Positions 4,206 to 6,329 of a stretch of 6,329 nt of DNA are shown piece after piece (position 1 is the stretch's first letter; each line of letters starts with the position of its first letter). A program made the position numbers and the translations under genes. The notes below the pieces were generated by a model that saw nothing but the letters and a program-made list of their open reading frames with translations, was not told the DNA's origin and made no database searches. Location of the stretch: contig JAQTVU010000149.1 of assembly GCA_028706695.1 (NCBI GenBank), positions 1 through 6,329 on the forward strand, written 5' to 3'. Source of the stretch: Mycobacterium sp. Its GTDB lineage: Bacteria > Actinomycetota > Actinomycetes > Mycobacteriales > Mycobacteriaceae.

Positions 4206-5150
4206 ATGCTGATCGGAGAGCAGCTGACGCTGCGGCTGCCATGGGGTCCTGCCATGGGTGAGGGCAGCCTGAACGCAACAGTCGACGCCGTGATCGATGC
4301 CTGGACCGTCGGCGGTGCGTTATCGAGGCAGACGCTGGACAAGTTCGGGCTGCTCGCCCGCCGTTTCACGCGGTTCGCCGATGCCCACGACGTGACCGCT
4401 CTCGCCGACGTCGATCCAACCCTGGTCGCGAAGTTCGTTGCCGCCAAAGGCCGAACCCGCCATGGCCACATCAGCGACGCGGCGGTGGCGACGATGCACA
4501 ACCGGCGGGCCGCTTTGCGCGCACTGTTTCGCACCGCCCGCCAACTGCGCCTGACGCTCGATGACCCCACCACCGACGTCGCCGTGCCCGCCCGCGAATC
4601 CTCCATGCAGCGCCCACTCACCGACGACGAGGCTTCCCTCGTGCGGCTGTTCTCCCAGCGCTCGACGCCCACCCGGCATGCCGCCACCGCCGCGCTGCTC
4701 TTGGCGGGTGCGCACACCGGCGAACTCGGCCACATCACCGCCGCCGACCTCGACCATGCCGCCCGGACAGTCCGAGCCCACGGATCGTCCAAGCATCGAC
4801 CTCGGCTGCTCGTACTCGACACCTGGTCGGAGCGGGTGGTGGCCGACCGCGCCTCCTACCTCACCCGCGGGCTGCCGGGATCGACCCAACCGCCTGTACT
4901 GTGCACCGGGGCTGAAGGAAGCGACGCGCACAAACAGGCGCGCGTATGTGTCACCGTTCGGGAAATCCTCACCCGTGCAGGCTTTTCCGACGACCCATCG
5001 ATCAAGCCCGCATCGCTGACTGCCTACGCCGCCCGGCGGGCTTTCGACCTCTCCGGTCGCGTCGAGGACGCGGCGCGGCTCATCGGCTCATCCTCGCTGG
5101 ACAGCACCGCCGCCCTGATCGGATACACCTGGCAGGCCGAGCCGACGTGA
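4206..5150 (+). CDS. Tyrosine-recombinase-like protein lacking most catalytic residues
   Basis: The protein has 314 residues. Residues 22-125 look like the helical core-binding domain of phage-integrase-type recombinases (TLDKFGLLARRFTRFADAHD, then VATMHNRRAALRALFRTARQL). Residues 137-310 resemble the catalytic domain. AGAHTGELGHITAADLD (167-183) aligns with the TGLRxxELxxLxxxDID box but has H170 where the first catalytic Arg belongs. K196 (SSKHRPRLLVL) may be the beta-hairpin Lys. The HxLRH box is replaced by SLTAY (270-274), the LGH box by IGS (293-295), and Y307 is three residues past the usual nucleophile position. Cutting and rejoining therefore looks impossible, or is done differently. 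ATG 4206 is the first start in an open stretch; ATG 4254 (M17) is an alternative, and neither has a good ribosome binding site. It overlaps the next gene by GTGA, suggesting joint function. Confidence 0.65.
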   Translation: MLIGEQLTLRLPWGPAMGEGSLNATVDAVIDAWTVGGALSRQTLDKFGLLARRFTRFADAHDVTALADVDPTLVAKFVAAKGRTRHGHISDAAVATMHNRRAALRALFRTARQLRLTLDDPTTDVAVPARESSMQRPLTDDEASLVRLFSQRSTPTRHAATAALLLAGAHTGELGHITAADLDHAARTVRAHGSSKHRPRLLVLDTWSERVVADRASYLTRGLPGSTQPPVLCTGAEGSDAHKQARVCVTVREILTRAGFSDDPSIKPASLTAYAARRAFDLSGRVEDAARLIGSSSLDSTAALIGYTWQAEPT

Positions 5151-6329
5151 AAACCCGGCGTCCCACCCAGCCGACCCGCAGCCACCGCAGCGGGTCCGGC
5201 GCGGAGTGGACGCCGACCGAGGCTGACCACGTCGAGGCGACCGCCACCAATCCCGATATCTACGCCCTCGCCGACACTCTCCCCAAACGCCCCGACGGCG
5301 ACTGCGGTCGCCCCAGCCGCTACCCGACAGCGGTCTACGTGATCTACGTCGCGCTCGCCGGCGTTCTAGGATCGCACCGAAAAGCAGCCTGCGCGATGCG
5401 AAACCGGCACTACTGGCGCATCATCGGCAAGGCCGCCAGCGAGGCAGGCGCCCTCGACTTGCCGCAGACCCCGCCGACCCGTAACCAGTGCGAGTACCAC
5501 CGCGGCAAGATCGCCGAGCACGTCGAGGTATTCGCTGCCCGCTACCGCGAACTCGCCTACACCCAAGCCGTCGAACACGGATGCTTCGACCAGGGTGCAC
5601 CCCGCTCAGCCACCGATCTGCGCCGCGCCAACTTCGTCGCCGCAGACGGCAAAGTCGTCAAATCACCCATCCTGCGCAAGACCGCCGAGCGCTGGCGCGA
5701 ACAAGGCCGTCGCATCGACGCCACCATGCACGTCCAAGGTGGCGAAGCCGAACAAGATGTGTTCGGCGCCAAGTTCTGGCTCGCCACCGCCCGCCCCGGA
5801 ACCGACCGTAACGACCGCATCGTCATCGACATGCGGCGTGTCCCGAAATCCGGCTACGGCGGCGAAGCCGGCATCGCCGTCGACGGCCTCCTCGAACTCG
5901 CCGACCGCGCCCCCGGAATGCGCGGCGTCTGCTATGACGGCGCGCTGCGCGGCACCCACATCGACCGCCTCCTCAAACGCGGCCTCGTCGTCCTCTCACC
6001 CACCCACGGAGCCACTAAACCCACTGCGCTCAAACGCATCGCCTGCGGATGTGGCGACCGCCACCACGAACTGTGGACCCTCGACGGCCGCATCTGCGAG
6101 CGCCAAATTCTTGACACTGGCGAGACGGACTACCAGCCATGCCCGGTCGCAAAACTCTATCCGCGCGCCAACGCCGATGGCACCTACCGGTGGTACGCCG
6201 ACTTCGCCGTCCAGTCGTGCGGCACCATCCACACCGAACGCGTCGACAACACCGCCCAGGACGCCAAACGCGGCTACAACCGCGCCGAACACATTCGGCT
6301 GCACGTGAAAACCGACGACCAGACCGGGA
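5147..6329 (+). CDS. DDE-transposase-like protein (partial, runs off the right edge)
   Basis: GTG at 5147 overlaps the upstream TGA by four bases. At least 394 residues are present and the end is missing. Residues 54-95 (GRPSRYPTAVYVIYVALAGV, then SHRKAACAMRNRHYWRII) form a helical N-terminal domain. FVAADGKVV gives D167, and GVCYDGALRGTHIDRLL gives D264, spaced like the first two acids of an RNase-H-fold DDE transposase. YNRAEHIRLHVK gives E381 with K388 exactly seven residues later, as in the E-(6)-K part of IS4-type enzymes. Between D264 and E381 lies a Cys-containing insertion (C300, C302, C317, C332, C358), possibly metal-binding. I recall a widespread uncharacterised actinobacterial family with this wording, often found beside integrase-like genes. 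It probably cuts and joins DNA with the upstream protein. No terminal repeats can be judged from here. Confidence 0.65.
   Translation, partial: MKTRRPTQPTRSHRSGSGAEWTPTEADHVEATATNPDIYALADTLPKRPDGDCGRPSRYPTAVYVIYVALAGVLGSHRKAACAMRNRHYWRIIGKAASEAGALDLPQTPPTRNQCEYHRGKIAEHVEVFAARYRELAYTQAVEHGCFDQGAPRSATDLRRANFVAADGKVVKSPILRKTAERWREQGRRIDATMHVQGGEAEQDVFGAKFWLATARPGTDRNDRIVIDMRRVPKSGYGGEAGIAVDGLLELADRAPGMRGVCYDGALRGTHIDRLLKRGLVVLSPTHGATKPTALKRIACGCGDRHHELWTLDGRICERQILDTGETDYQPCPVAKLYPRANADGTYRWYADFAVQSCGTIHTERVDNTAQDAKRGYNRAEHIRLHVKTDDQTG

Noticed and set aside
4184..4931. Minus-strand frames across the recombinase-like gene
   Set aside because: They show no motifs, are low-complexity Ser/Ala/Arg or Gly-rich, and oppose a frame with a clear domain pattern.
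5488..6308. Other plus-strand frames rich in Pro/Ser/Thr/Ala across the right end
   Set aside because: They are off-frame readings of the DDE-like gene, which stays open for 394 codons with transposase-like motifs.
1..6329. CRISPR array, tRNA or rRNA genes
   Set aside because: No regularly spaced repeats of suitable length and no cloverleaf or rRNA-like stretch were seen on either strand.

Overview
The window looks like accessory DNA from a high-GC actinobacterium, most likely a mycobacterium or a close relative. The evidence is strong G/C bias at third codon positions in most genes, frequent GTG starts, TANNNT -10 boxes placed exactly seven bases before a start codon (leaderless transcripts), and a GH25 lysozyme domain whose wording I recall from mycobacteria and their phages. 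This assignment comes from sequence character and memory of families, not from a search.

Layout, left to right. (a) 1-127: the last 31 codons of a probable IS transposase (perhaps ISL3 family), followed by a candidate terminal inverted repeat. (b) 128-1090: a visibly more A/T-rich patch. It holds two small minus-strand genes of unknown function (469-879, then 178-426), apparently one operon read from a strong leaderless promoter at 888-917. Upstream lie a perfect DnaA-box-like nonamer (939-947) and a TACAAA hexamer tract (1047-1076). (c) 1092-2786: a secreted S1 (chymotrypsin-fold) protein whose catalytic serine is replaced by alanine, then a 57-residue unknown protein with an excellent ribosome binding site, coupled by a 4-base GTGA overlap to a GH25 lysozyme-like protein. 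The frame after the lysozyme's stop codon reads on as a Pro/Thr/Gly-rich linker, suggesting that a longer protein was truncated. (d) 2976-3590: a probable toxin-antitoxin operon (RelE/BrnT-like toxin first, C-terminal ribbon-helix-helix antitoxin second) with a repeat-rich operator-like region, a leaderless promoter and a terminator hairpin. (e) 3739-6329: a minus-strand XRE-type regulator diverging from a two-gene unit. That unit is a tyrosine-recombinase-like protein lacking most expected catalytic residues, coupled by GTGA overlap to a DDE-transposase-like protein that runs off the right edge. A palindrome with 8-base arms and a 6-base spacer sits between the divergent genes.

The most interesting unit is (e). 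A seemingly catalytically dead tyrosine recombinase tied translationally to a DDE-type protein, with its own regulator and a dif-like or operator-like palindrome, could be a mobile system in which the recombinase fold only binds DNA and the DDE protein does the chemistry. The whole window reads as a patchwork of mobile and defence-type modules. No tRNA, rRNA or CRISPR array was seen.
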